DNA of 64,000 bases from Megalopta genalis (lineage: Eukaryota; Arthropoda; Insecta; Hymenoptera; Halictidae): contig NW_027476258.1 of assembly GCF_051020955.1 (NCBI RefSeq), forward strand, positions 62,001 through 126,000, read 5' to 3'. The notes under the pieces are model-generated. The model saw only the letters and a list, made by a program, of their open reading frames with translations, was not told where the DNA came from and ran no database searches. Shown piece after piece: positions 25,736-39,900 of the stretch. Numbering within the stretch: position 1 is the stretch's first letter; every line of letters begins with the position of its first letter. The position numbers were made by a program, and so were the translations under genes.

Positions 25736-28568
25736 TTTGAATGGATTTAAAGCATAGCCTTCTACTTCGCATTGATTTGAAGCTAAATCATTTGTTTCGC
25801 ATGGAATTGAAGCTACCTCGTTTGTTCCTCCTGCATTTGAAGCTATATCACTTATATCGCATGGATTTGAAGCTGAACCAACTACATCGCATTGATTTGA
25901 AGCTAAATCATGTGTATCGCATGGATTTGATGCTAACTCGTTTTTTCGCATGCAGTTGTAGCGTAATAATGTATATCACAAGTATTTGTAGCTAAACCAT
26001 TTTAATCGCATGGATTTGAAGCTACGCCTTCTACTTCGCATTGATTTGAAGCTAAATCATTTGTTTCTCATGGAATTGAAGCTACCTCGTTTGTTCCTCC
26101 TGCTTTTGAAGCTATATGATTTATATTGCATGGATTTGAAGCTGAACCTACTACATCGCATTGATTTGAAGCTAAATCTTGTGTATCGCATGGATTTGAA
26201 GCAAACCATCTACATCGCATTGATTTGAAGCTTAATCATGTGTTTCGCATGGATTTGATGCTAACTCGTTTGTTTCGCATGCTTTTGTAGCTATATAATG
26301 GATATCACAAGTATTTGTAGCTAAACCATTTGTTTCGCATGAATTTGAAGCTAAGCCTACTACTTCGCATTGATTTCCAGCTAAATCATTTGTTCCGCAT
26401 GGAATTGAAGCTACCTCGTTTGTTGCTCCAGCTTTTGAAGCTGTATCACTTATATCGCAAGGATTTGAAGCTAAATCATATGGGTCGTATGAATTTGAAC
26501 CAGAACCTTCTACATCGCAATGATTTGAAGCTAAATCTAGTATATCGCATGGCTTTGAAGCTAAACCTTCAACTTCGCATTGATTTGAAGCTAAATCATG
26601 TGATTCGCTTGGATTTGAAGCTAACTCGTTTGCTTCGGCTGCATCTGAAGCTATATCACTTATATCTCAATTGTTTGAAGCTAAATCATTTGTTTCGCAT
26701 GGATTTGAAGCTAAACCTCCTGCATCGCATTGATTTGAAGCTAAATCATGTGTTTTGCATGGATTTGATGCTAACTCGTTCGTTTCGCCTGCATTTGAAG
26801 CAATATCAATTATACCCCATGTGTTTGAAGCTAAATCATTTGTTTCGCGTGTATTTGAAGGCAAACCTTATACATCGCATTGATTTGAAGCTAAATCATG
26901 TGTTTCGCTTGGATATGAAGCGAAATCGTTTGTTTCGTCTGCATTTGAAGCTATATCACTTATATCGCAAGTATCTGAAGCTGAATCATTGCTTTCGCAT
27001 GGATTTGAAGCTAAACCTTCCACATCCCATAGATTTGAAGCTAGCTCGATTTCTTCGTCTGCATTTGAAGCTATATCACTTACATCGCAAAGTATCTGAA
27101 GCTAAATCATTAGTTTCGCATGGATTTGAAGCTAAGCCTTCTACTTCGCACTGATTTGAAGCCAGATCATTTGTTTCGCTTGGATGTGAAGCTATCTCGT
27201 TTGTTCCGTCTGCATCTGAAGCTATATCACTTATATCGCAAGTATCTGAACCTAAGTCATTTGGTTCGCATGGATTTGAAGCTAAACCTTCTACATCGCA
27301 TTGATTTGAAGCTAAATCATGTGTTTCGCTTGGATTTGAAGCTAAATCTTCTACATCGCATGGATTTGCAGCTAAATCATGTGTTTCGCATGGATTTGTA
27401 GCTAACTCGTTAGTTTCGAATGCATTTGAAGCTATATCACTTATATCGCAAGTATCTGAATCTAAATCATTTGTTTCGCATGGATTTGAAGCTAAACCTT
27501 CTGCACAGGCATTGATTTGAAGCTAAATCATTTGTTTCGCATGGATTTGAAGCTAAGCATTCTACTTCGTGTCGATTTGAAGTTAAATGATATGTATCTC
27601 ATGGATTTTGAAGCTAACTCGTTTGATTCGTCAGCATTTGACTCTATATCACTTATATCCCAATTGTTTGAAACTAAATCATTTGTTTCGCATGGATTTG
27701 AATCTAAACCTTCTACATCGCATGGATTTGCAGCTAAGTCATGTGTTTCGCATGGATTTGAAGCTAATTCGTTCGTTGCGCATGCAGTTGAATCTAAATA
27801 ACGTATATCACAAGTATTTGTAGCTAAACCATTTCTTTCGCATGGATTTAATGTTAATCCTTCTACTTCGTATTGATTTGAAGCTAAACCATTTGTTTCG
27901 CATTGATTTGAAACTAAATCATGTGATTTGCTTGGATTTGAAGCTAACTCGTTTGTTTCGTCTGCATTTGAAGAAATACCACTTATATCTCAAGTGTTTG
28001 AAGGTAAATCATTTGTTTCGCATGGATTTGAAGCTAAGCCTTCTACTTCGTATCGATTTGAAGCTAAATGAAATGTGTCGCATGGATTTGAACTATCTCG
28101 TTTGATTGGTCTGCATTTAAAGCTATATCACTTATATCCCAAGTGTTTGAAGCTAAATCATTTGTTTAGGCATGGATTTGAAGCTAAATCTTCTACATCG
28201 CATTGATTTGAAGCTAAATCATGTGTTTCGCTTGGATTTGAAGCTAAACCTTCTGCATCGCATTGATTTGACGCTAAATAATGTGTTTTGGATGGTTTTT
28301 ATGCTAACTCGCCTGTTTCCTCTGCATTTGAAGCTATATCAGTTATATCGCAAGTATCTGATGCTAAATCATTTATTTCGAACGGATTTGAATATAAATC
28401 ATCTACATCGCATGGATTTGCAGCTAGCTCATGTGTTTCGCATGGATTTGAAGCTAACTCGTTAGTTTCGCCTGCATTTGAAGCTATATAACTTATATCT
28501 CAAGTATCTGAATCTAAATCATTTGTTTCGCATGGATTTGAAGCTAAGCCTTCTACTTCGTATTGATT

Positions 28569-29537
28569 TCAAGCTAAATCATGTGTTTCGCTTGGATTTG
28601 AAGCTAAACCTTCTGCATCGCATTGATTTGAAGCTAAATCATGTGTTTTGCATGGATTTGATGCTAACTCGTTTGTTTCCCCTGCATTTAAAGCTATATC
28701 ACTTATATCGCAAGTATCTGAATCTAAATCATTTGTTTCGCATGAATTTGAAGCTAAGCCTTCTACTTCGTATAGATTTGAAGTTAAATCATGTGTTTCG
28801 CTTGGATTTGAAGCTAAACCTTCTTCATCGCATTGATTTGAAGCTAAATCATGTGTTTTGCATGGATTTGATGCTAACTCGTTTGTTTCCCCTGCATTTG
28901 AAGCTATATCACTTATATCGCAAGTATCTGAATCTAAATCATTTGTTTCGCATGAATTTGAAGCTAAACCTTCTACATCGCAATGATTTGAAGCTAAATC
29001 ATTTGTTTCGCATGGATTTGAAGCTAAATCATCTACATCGCATTGATTTGCAGCTAAATCATGTGTCTCGCATGGATTTGAAGCTAACTCGTTTGATTCG
29101 TCTGCATTTAAAGATATATCATTTATGTCCCAATTGTATGAAGCTAAATCATTTGTTTCGCATGGATTTGTAGCTAAGTCTTCTACATCGCATTGATTTG
29201 CTGCTAAATCATGTGTTTCGCATGGATTTGATGCTAAAGCTTCTACATCGCATGGATTTGAATCTGAACCTTCTACATCGCACTGATTTGATGCTAAATC
29301 ACGTGTTTCGCTTGGATACGAAGCTAACCCGTTTGTTTCTCCTGCATTTGAAGCTATATCACTTATATCGCATGTATATGATGCTAAATCATTTATGTCG
29401 CATTGCTTTGAAGGTAAGCCTTCTACTTCGCATTGATTTGAAGCTAAATTATGTGTTTCGGTTGAATTTGAACCTAATTCGTTTGTGTCGCATGCAGTTG
29501 AAGCTAAATCATATATAAAACAAGTATTTGATTCCAT
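28569..29537 (-). pseudogene. Longest minus-strand decapeptide reading frame (322 codons); probably not a gene
   Basis: This is 32 successive decapeptides of the ASNPCETND, ASNQCDVEG, ASDTCDISD, ASNAGETNE type: acidic, Asn/Ser-rich, mostly one Cys per unit. There is no signal peptide, membrane segment or recognised domain. The first Met (MESNTCFIYD) is not a natural start: it replaces the usual Leu/Ile before a Ser-Asn, and the same phase continues upstream to an in-phase TAG made by AAACCTAGCC. The downstream stop is the TGA made by ATTTCAAGCT, one of the recurrent nonsense variants. I recognise no family. It may be a relic of an ancestral coding repeat, or a chance product of a unit length divisible by three. 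Confidence 0.25.
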
Positions 29538-30730
29538 ACTATACGTTTCGCATGGATTTGAAACCTAGCCTTCTACTTCGCATTGATTTGAAGATAAATC
29601 ATGTGTTTCGAATGGATTTGATGCTAATCCTTCTACTTCGTATTGAGTTGAAGCTAAACCATTTGTTTCGCATTGATCCTAAAATCAGGTTTCTACTTCG
29701 CATTGATTAGAAGCAAAATCAAGAGTTTCGAATGGATTTGAAGCTAACTCGTTTGTTTAGAATGCAGTTGAAGCTAAATCATGTATATCACATGTATTTG
29801 AAGCAAAACCATTTGAATCGCATGGATTTGAAGCTGAACCATCTACTTCGCATTGATTTGAAGCTGAATCATTTGTTCCGCATGGATTTGGAGCTAAGCC
29901 TTCTACTTCGCATTGTTTGAAGCTAGATCATGTGTTTCACTTGGATATGAAGCTAACTCGTTTGTTTCGTCTGCATTTGAAGCTATATCACTTATATCGC
30001 AAGTATCTGAACCTAAGTCATTTGGTTCGCATGGATTTAAAGCTAAGACTTCTACTTCGTATCGGTTTGAAGCTAAATGATATGCATCGCATTGATTTTG
30101 AAGCTCACTTGTTTGATTCGTCTGTATTTGAAGCTATATCACTAATATCCCAAGTGTTTGAAGCTAAATCATTTGTTTCGCATGGATTTGAAGCTAAATC
30201 GTTTGATTCGACTGCATTTGAAGCTATATCACTTATATGCCAAGTGTTTGAAGCTAAATCATTTGTTTCGCATGGATTTGAAGCTAAGCCTTATACTTCG
30301 TATCGATTTGAAGCTAAATGAAATGTATCGCATGGATTTGAAGCTAACTCGTTTGATTCGTCTGCATTTGAAGCTATATAACTCATATCCCGAGTGATTG
30401 AAAATAAATCATTGGTTTAGCATGGATTTGAAGCTAAACCATCTACGTCGCACTGATTTGCAGCTAAATCATGTGTCTCGCATGGATTTGAAGCTAACTC
30501 GTTTGATTCGTTTGCATTTAAAGCTATATCACTTATATCCGAAGTGTGTGAAGCTCAATCATTTATTTCGCATGGATTTGAAGCTAAACCTTCTACATCG
30601 CAATGATTTGAAGCTAAATCATTTGTTTCGCTTGGATATGAAGCTATCTTGTTTGTTTCGTCTGCATTTGAAGCTATAACACTTATATCGTCATTATCTG
30701 AATCTCGATCTTTTGTATCGCTTGGATTTG

Positions 30731-33700
30731 TAGCTAACTCGTTTATTTCGTCTGCGTTTGAAGCTATATCACTCATATCCCAAGTGTTTGAAGCTAATTC
30801 ATTTGTGTAGCATGGATTTGAAGCTAAACCTTCTACATAGCATTGATTTGAAGCTAAACCATTTGTTTCGCATGGATTCGAAAATCAGCCTTCTACTTCG
30901 CATTTATTTGAAGCTGAATCATGTGTTTCGTATGAACTTCAAGCTAACTCGTTTGTTTCAAATGCAGTTGAAGCGAAATCATATATATCACAAGTATTTG
31001 ATGCTGGACCATTTCTTTCGCATGAATATTAAGCTAAACCATGTTTTTCAAATGAATTTGAAGCAAAATCATGAGTTTCGCATGGATTCGAAGCTAACTC
31101 GTTTGTTTGGCCTGCATTTGAAGCTACATCATGTATATCAGAATTATTTAAATCTAAACTATTTGTTTCGCATGGATTCGAAGATAACTCGTTTGTTTCA
31201 CATGTCGTTGAAGCTAAATCATGTATATCACATGTATTTGAAGCTAAACCACTTGATTCGCATGGATTTGACGCTGAGCCATCTACTTCGCATTGATTTG
31301 CAGCTGAATCATGTGTTTCGCATAGACTTGAAGCTTATTCGATTGTTTCGCATGCAGCTGAAGCTGTGTCACCTATATCCCAAGTGTTTGAAGCTCAATC
31401 ATTCGTTTCGCATGGTTTTGAAGCTAAACCTTCTACATCGTATTAATTCGAAGCTAAATCAAGTGATTCACTTGGATTTGAAGCTAACTCGTTAGTTTCG
31501 CCTGCATTTGAAGCTATATAACTTATATCTCAAGTATCTGAATCTAAATCATTTGTTTCGCATGGATTTGAAGCTAAGCCTTCTACTTCGTATTGATTTC
31601 AAGCTAAATCATGTGTTTCGCTTGGATTTGAAGCTAAACCTTCTGCATCGCATTGATTTGAAGCTAAATCATGTGTTTTGCATGGATTTGATGCTAACTC
31701 GTTTGTTTCCCCTGCATTTAAAGCTATATCACTTATATCGCAAGTATCTGAATCTAAATCATTTGTTTCGCATGAATTTGAAGCTAAGCCTTCTACTTCG
31801 TATAGATTTGAAGTTAAATCATGTGTTTCGCTTGGATTTGAAGCTAAACCTTCTTCATCGCATTGATTTGAAGCTAAATCATGTGTTTTGCATGGATTTG
31901 ATGCTAACTCGTTTGTTTCCCCTGCATTTGAAGCTATATCACTTATATCGCAAGTATCTGAATCTAAATCATTTGTTTCGCATGTATTTGAAGCTAAACC
32001 TTCTACAACGCATTGATTTCAAGCTAAATCATGTGATTTGCTTGGACTTGAAGCTAACGCGTTTGTTTCGTCTGCATTTGGAGAAATATCACTTATATCT
32101 CAAGTGTTTGAAGCTAAATCATTTGTTTCGCATGGATTTGAAGCTAAGCCGTATACTCCGTTTCGATTTGAAGCTAAATGTAATGTATCGCATGGATTTG
32201 AAGCTAACTCGTTTGATTCGTCTGCATTTGAAGCTATATAACTCATATCCCACGTGATTGAAAATAAATCATTGGTTTAGTATGGATTTGAATCTAAACC
32301 ATCTACATCGCACTGATTTGCAGCTAAATCATGTGTCTCGCATGGATTTGAAGCTAACTCGTTTGATTCGTTTGCATTTAAAGCTATATCACTTATATCC
32401 GAAGTGTGTGAAGCTCAATCATTTGTTTCGCATGGATTTGAAGCTAAACCTTCTACATCGCAATGATTTGAAGCTAAATCATTTGTTTCGCTTGGATATG
32501 AAGCTATCTTGTTTGTTTCGTCTGCATTTGAAGCTATATCACTTATATCGTCATTATCTGAATCTCGATCTTTTGTATCGCTTGGATTTGTAGCTAAACC
32601 TTCTAAATCGCATTGATTTGAATCCAAATCATGTGATTCGCATGAATTTGAAGCTAACTCGTTTGTTTCGTCTGCGTTTGAAGCTATATCACTCATATCC
32701 CAAGTGTTTGAAGCTAATTCATTTGTGTAGCATGGATTTGAAGCTAAACCTTCTACATAGCATTGATTTGAAGCTAAATCATTTGTTTCGCATGGATTTG
32801 AAGCTAAGCCTTCTACTTCGCATTGATTTGAAGCTACATCATGTGATTCGCTTGGATTTAAAGCTAACTCGTTTGTTTCGTCTGCATTAGAGGCTATGTC
32901 ACTTATATCGCAAGTATCTGAAGGTAAATCATTGGTTTCGCATGGATTTGAAGCTAAACCTTCTACGTCGCATTGATTTGCTGCTAAATCATGTGTTTCG
33001 CATGGATTTGAAGCTAATTCGTTCGTTGCGCATGCAGTTGAATCTAAATAACGTATATCACAAGTATTTGTAGCTAAACCATTTCTTTCGCATGGATTTA
33101 ATGTTAATCCTTCTACTTCGTATTGATTTGAAGCTAAACCATTTGTTTCGCATGGATTCGAAAATCAGCCTTCTACTTCGCATTTATTTGAAGCTGAATC
33201 ATGTGTTTCGTATGAACTTCAAGCTAACTCGTTTGTTTCAAATGCAGTTGAAGCGAAATCATATATATCACAAGTATTTGATGCTGGACCATTTGTTTCG
33301 CATGAATATTAAGCTAAACCATGTTTTTCAAATGAATTTGAAGCAAAATCATGAGTTTCGCATGGATTCGAAGCTAACTCGTTTGTTTGGCCTGCATTTG
33401 AAGCTACATCATGTATATCAGAATTATTTAAATCTAAACTAATTGTTTCGCATGGATTCGAAGATAACTCGTTTGTTTCGCATGTCGTTGAAGCTAAATC
33501 ATGTATATCACATGTATTTGAAGATAAACCACTTGATTCGCATGGAATGGACGCTGAGCCATCTACTTCGCATTGATTTGCAGCTGAATCATGTGTTTCG
33601 CATAGACTTGAAGCTTATTCGATTGTTTCGCATGCAGCTGAAGCTGTGTCACCTATATCCCAAGTGTTTGAAGCTCAATCATTCGTTTCGCATGGTTTTG

Positions 33701-36700
33701 AAGCTAAACCTTCTAAATCGTATTAATTCGAAGCTAAATCAAGTGATTCACTTGGATTTGAAGCTAACTCGTTCGTTTCGTCTGCATTTGAAGCTTTATC
33801 ACTTATATCGCAAGTATCTGAATCTAAATCATTTGTTTCGCATGAATTTGAAGCTAAGCCTTCTACTTCGTATAGATTTGAAGTTAAATCATGTGTTTCG
33901 CTTGGATTTGAAGCTAAACCTTCTGCATCGCATTGATTTGAAGCTAAATCATGTGTTTTGCATGGATTTGATGCTAACTCGTTTGTTTCGCCTGCATTTG
34001 AAGCTATATCACTTATATCGCAAGTATCTGAATCTAAATCATTTGTTTCTCATGAATTTGAAGCTAAACCTTCTACAACGCATTGATTTCAAGCTAAATC
34101 ATGTGATTTGCTTGGATTTGATGCTAACTCGTTTGTTTCGTCTGCATTTGAAGAAATATCAGTTATATCGCAAGTATCTGATGCTAAATCATTTATTTCG
34201 CACGGATTTGAATATAAATCATCTACATCGCATGGATTTGCAGCTAAATCATATGTATCGCATGAATTTGAAGCTAACTCGTTTGTTTCGTCTGCGTTTG
34301 AAGCTATATCACTCATATCCCAAGTGTTTGAAGCTAATTCATTTGTGTAGCATGGATTTGAAGCTAAACCTTCTACATAGCATTGATTTGAAGCTAAACC
34401 ATTTGTTTCGCATGGATTCGAAAATCAGCCTTCTACTTCGCATTTATTTGAAGCTGAATCATGTGTTTCGTATGAACTTCAAGCTAACTCGTTTGTTTCA
34501 AATGCAGTTGAAGCGAAATCATATATATCACAAGTATTTGATGCTGGACCATTTGTTTCGCATGAATATTAAGCTAAACCATGTTTTTCAAATGAATTTG
34601 AAGCAAAATCATGAGTTTCGCATGGATTCGAAGCTAACTCGTTTGTTTGGCCTGCATTTGAAGCTACATCATGTATATCAGAATTATTTAAATCTAAACT
34701 ATTTGTTTCGCATGGATTCGAAGATAACTCGTTTGTTTCACATGTCGTTGAAGCTAAATCATGTATATCACATGTATTTGAAGCTAAACCACTTGATTCG
34801 CATGGATTTGACGCTGAGCCATCTACTTCGCATTGATTTGCAGCTGAATCATGTGTTTCGCATAGACTTGAAGCTTATTCGATTGTTTCGCATGCAGCTG
34901 AAGCTGTGTCACCTATATCCCAAGTGTTTGAAGCTCAATCATTCGTTTCGCATGGTTTTGAAGCTAAACCTTCTAAATCGTATTAATTCGAAGCTAAATC
35001 AAGTGATTCACTTGGATTTGAAGCTAACTCGTTAGTTTCGCCTGCATTTGAAGCTATATAACTTATATCTCAATTATCTGAATCTAAATCATTTGTTTCG
35101 CATGGATTTGAAGCTAAGCCTTCTACTTCGTATTGATTTCAAGCTAAATCATGTGTTTCGCTTGGATTTGAAGCTAAACCTTCTGCATCGCATTGATTTG
35201 AAGCTAAATCATGTGTTTTGCATGGATTTGATGCTAACTCGTTTGATTCCCCTGCATTTAAAGCTATATCACTTATATCGCAAGTATCTGAATCTAAATC
35301 ATTTGTTTCGCATGAATTTGAAGCTAAGCCTTCTACTTCGTATAGATTTGAAGTTAAATCATGTGTTTCGCTTGGATTTGAAGCTAAACCTTCTTCATCG
35401 CATTGATTTGAAGCTAAATCATGTGTTTTGCATGGATTTGATGCTAACTCGTTTGTTTCCCCTGCATTTGAAGCTATATCACTTATATCGCAAGTATCTG
35501 AATCTAAATCATTTGTTTCGCATGTATTTGAAGCTAAACCTTCTACAACGCATTGATTTCAAGCTAAATCATGTGATTTGCTTGGACTTGAAGCTAACGC
35601 GTTTGTTTCGTCTGCATTTGGAGAAATATCACTTATATCTCAAGTGTTTGAAGCTAAATCATTTGTTTCGCATGGATTTGAAGCTAAGCCGTATACTCCG
35701 TTTCGATTTGAAGCTAAATGTAATGTATCGCATGGATTTGAAGCTAACTCGTTTGATTCGTCTGCATTTGAAGCTATATAACTCATATCCCAAGTGATTG
35801 AAAATAAATCATTGGTTTAGTATGGATTTGAATCTAAACCATCTACATCGCACTGATTTGCAGCTAAATCATGTGTCTCGCATGGATTTGAAGCTAACTC
35901 GTTTGATTCGTTTGCATTTAAAGCTATATCACTTATATCCGAAGTGTGTGAAGCTCAATCATTTGTTTCGCATGGATTTGAAGCTAAACCTTCTACATCG
36001 CAATGATTTGAAGCTAAATCATTTGTTTCGCTTGGATATGAAGCTATCTTGTTTGTTTCGTCTGCATTTGAAGCTATATCACTTATATCGTCATTATCTG
36101 AATCTCGATCTTTTGTATCGCTTGGATTTGTAGCTAAACCTTCTAAATCGCATTGATTTGAATCCAAATCATGTGATTCGCATGAATTTGAAGCTAACTC
36201 GTTTGTTTCGTCTGCGTTTGAAGCTATATCACTCATATCCCAAGTGTTTGAAGCTAATTCATTTGTGTAGCATGGATTTGAAGCTAAACCTTCTACATAG
36301 CATTGATTTGAAGCTAAATCATTTGTTTCGCATGGATTTGAAGCTAAGCCTTCTACTTCGCATTGATTTGAAGCTACATCATGTGATTCGCTTGGATTTA
36401 AAGCTAACTCGTTTGTTTCGTCTGCATTAGAGGCTATGTCACTTATATCGCAAGTATCTGAAGGTAAATCATTGGTTTCGCATGGATTTGAAGCTAAACC
36501 TTCTACGTCGCATTGATTTGCTGCTAAATCATGTGTTTCGCATGGATTTGAAGCTAATTCGTTCGTTGCGCATGCAGTTGAATCTAAATAACGTATATCA
36601 CAAGTATTTGTAGCTAAACCATTTCTTTCGCATGGATTTAATGTTAATCCTTCTACTTCGTATTGATTTGAAGCTAAACCATTTGTTTCGCATGGATTCG

Positions 36701-39700
36701 AAAATCAGCCTTCTACTTCGCATTTATTTGAAGCTGAATCATGTGTTTCGTATGAACTTCAAGCTAACTCGTTTGTTTCAAATGCAGTTGAAGCGAAATC
36801 ATATATATCACAAGTATTTGATGCTGGACCATTTGTTTCGCATGAATATTAAGCTAAACCATGTTTTTCAAATGAATTTGAAGCAAAATCATGAGTTTCG
36901 CATGGATTCGAAGCTAACTCGTTTGTTTGGCCTGCATTTGAAGCTACATCATGTATATCAGAATTATTTAAATCTAAACTAATTGTTTCGCATGGATTCG
37001 AAGATAACTCGTTTGTTTCGCATGTCGTTGAAGCTAAATCATGTATATCACATGTATTTGAAGATAAACCACTTGATTCGCATGGAATGGACGCTGAGCC
37101 ATCTACTTCGCATTGATTTGCAGCTGAATCATGTGTTTCGCATAGACTTGAAGCTTATTCGATTGTGTCGCATGCAGCTGAAGCTGTGTCACCTATATCC
37201 CAAGTGTTTGAAGCTCAATCATTCGTTTCGCATGGTTTTGAAGCTAAACCTTCTAAATCGTATTAATTCGAAGCTAAATCAAGTGATTCACTTGGATTTG
37301 AAGCTAACTCGTTCGTTTCGTCTGCATTTGAAGCTTTATCACTTATATCGCAAGTATCTGAATCTAAATCATTTGTTTCGCATGAATTTGAAGCTAAGCC
37401 TTCTACTTCGTATAGATTTGAAGTTAAATCATGTGTTTCGCTTGGATTTGAAGCTAAACCTTCTGCATCGCATTGATTTGAAGCTAAATCATGTGTTTTG
37501 CATGGATTTGATGCTAACTCGTTTGTTTCGCCTGCATTTGAAGCTATATCACTTATATCGCAAGTATCTGAATCTAAATCATTTGTTTCTCATGAATTTG
37601 AAGCTAAACCTTCTACAACGCATTGATTTCAAGCTAAATCATGTGATTTGCTTGGATTTGATGCTAACTCGTTTGTTTCGTCTGCATTTGAAGAAATATC
37701 AGTTATATCGCAAGTATCTGATGCTAAATCATTTATTTCGCACGGATTTGAATATAAATCATCTACATCGCATGGATTTGCAGCTAAATCATATGTTTCG
37801 CATGAATTTGAAGCTAACTCGTTTGTTTCGTCTGCGTTTGAAGCTATATCACTCATATCCCAAGTGTTTGAAGCTAATTCATTTGTGTAGCATGGATTTG
37901 AAGCTAAACCTTCTACATAGCATTGATTTGAAGCTAAACCATTTGTTTCGCATGGATTCGAAAATCAGCCTTCTACTTCGCATTTATTTGAAGCTGAATC
38001 ATGTGTTTCGTATGAACTTCAAGCTAACTCGTTTGTTTCAAATGCAGTTGAAGCGAAATCATATATATCACAAGTATTTGATGCTGGACCATTTGTTTCG
38101 CATGAATATTAAGCTAAACCATGTTTTTCAAATGAATTTGAAGCAAAATCATGAGTTTCGCATGGATTCGAAGCTAACTCGTTTGTTTGGCCTGCATTTG
38201 AAGCTACATCATGTATATCAGAATTATTTAAATCTAAACTATTTGTTTCGCATGGATTCGAAGATAACTCGTTTGTTTCACATGTCGTTGAAGCTAAATC
38301 ATGTATATCACATGTATTTGAAGCTAAACCACTTGATTCGCATGGATTTGACGCTGAGCCATCTACTTCGCATTGATTTGCAGCTGAATCATGTGTTTCG
38401 CATAGACTTGAAGCTTATTCGATTGTTTCGCATGCAGCTGAAGCTGTGTCACCTATATCCCAAGTGTTTGAAGCTCAATCATTCGTTTCGCATGGTTTTG
38501 AAGCTAAACCTTCTAAATCGTATTAATTCGAAGCTAAATCAAGTGATTCACTTGGATTTGAAGCTAACTCGTTAGTTTCGCCTGCATTTGAAGCTATATA
38601 ACTTATATCTCAATTATCTGAATCTAAATCATTTGTTTCGCATGGATTTGAAGCTAAGCCTTCTACTTCGTATTGATTTCAAGCTAAATCATGTGTTTCG
38701 CTTGGATTTGAAGCTAAACCTTCTGCATCGCATTGATTTGAAGCTAAATCATGTGTTTTGCATGGATTTGATGCTAACTCGTTTGATTCCCCTGCATTTA
38801 AAGCTATATCACTTATATCGCAAGTATCTGAATCTAAATCATTTGTTTCGCATGAATTTGAAGCTAAGCCTTCTACTTCGTATAGATTTGAAGTTAAATC
38901 ATGTGTTTCGCTTGGATTTGAAGCTAAACCTTCTTCATCGCATTGATTTGAAGCTAAATCATGTGTTTTGCATGGATTTGATGCTAACTCGTTTGTTTCC
39001 CCTGCATTTGAAGCTATATCACTTATATCGCAAGTATCTGAATCTAAATCATTTGTTTCGCATGTATTTGAAGCTAAACCTTCTACAACGCATTGATTTC
39101 AAGCTAAATCATGTGATTTGCTTGGACTTGAAGCTAACGCGTTTGTTTCGTCTGCATTTGGAGAAATATCACTTATATCTCAAGTGTTTGAAGCTAAATC
39201 ATTTGTTTCGCATGGATTTGAAGCTAAGCCGTATACTCCGTTTCGATTTGAAGCTAAATGTAATGTATCGCATGGATTTGAAGCTAACTCGTTTGATTCG
39301 TCTGCATTTGAAGCTATATAACTCATATCCCAAGTGATTGAAAATAAATCATTGGTTTAGTATGGATTTGAATCTAAACCATCTACATCGCACTGATTTG
39401 CAGCTAAATCATGTGTCTCGCATGGATTTGAAGCTAACTCGTTTGATTCGTTTGCATTTAAAGCTATATCACTTATATCCGAAGTGTGTGAAGCTCAATC
39501 ATTTGTTTCGCATGGATTTGAAGCTAAACCTTCTACATCGCAATGATTTGAAGCTAAATCATTTGTTTCGCTTGGATATGAAGCTATCTTGTTTGTTTCG
39601 TCTGCATTTGAAGCTATATCACTTATATCGTCATTATCTGAATCTCGATCTTTTGTATCGCTTGGATTTGTAGCTAAACCTTCTAAATCGCATTGATTTG

Positions 39701-39900
39701 AATCCAAATCATGTGATTCGCATGAATTTGAAGCTAACTCGTTTGTTTCGTCTGCGTTTGAAGCTATATCACTCATATCCCAAGTGTTTGAAGCTAATTC
39801 ATTTGTGTAGCATGGATTTGAAGCTAAACCTTCTACATAGCATTGATTTGAAGCTAAATCATTTGTTTCGCATGGATTTGAAGCTAAGCCTTCTACTTCG
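30731..39900. repeat. 3,540-bp tandem macro-repeat (118 units), about 2.6 copies
   Basis: Copies are 30,731-34,270, 34,271-37,810 and the partial 37,811-39,900. The offset of 3,540 bp is exactly 118 units, so phase is kept. Differences seen by eye are few: near 31,014 (C/G), 31,426 (C/A), 31,533 (G/T), 31,706 (T/A), 32,253 (C/A), 33,627/37,167 (T/G) and 34,257/37,797 (A/T). Identity is therefore well above 99%. At 39,901 the third copy jumps to the sequence of 36,661, a 300-bp (two-pentamer) deletion relative to the period. This is the most recent large amplification in the window. Confidence 0.93.

Larger units (their letters stand above)
21850..26590. repeat. Family II repeat block (first)
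   Basis: New unit types appear and replace the family I pattern: TTGTTCCTCCAGCTTTTGAAGCT endings (22,070 onward), GCAGTTGTAGCT followed by AAATAATGTATATCAC, AAGCCTTGTCCTTCG, and units lacking the TCGC core (TACATTCTATTG, TACCTCTTATTG). On the minus strand the diagnostic decapeptides are ATNTCDIHYL, ATTACETNEL, ASKAGGTNEV and ASIPCETHDL. The change at about 21.85 kb is gradual over a few units; at about 26.59 kb family I resumes with the AAATCATGTGATTCG and TTCGGCTGC units. No gene is visible. Confidence 0.82.

Noticed and set aside
28569..29537. A giant secreted or surface protein encoded on the minus strand across the window
   Set aside because: The longest run is 322 codons. Stops and one-base indels recur throughout and are propagated by duplication, and the consensus decapeptide has no Met. 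A relic is possible; an intact gene is not supported here.
33443..35035. A 530-codon plus-strand frame (and its copy at 36,983) as a real gene
   Set aside because: It is a low-complexity run of one decapeptide, with Met in almost every unit and no unique N- or C-terminus. Equivalent frames are broken wherever the array gains or loses a base, and the two copies exist only because of the 3,540-bp duplication.
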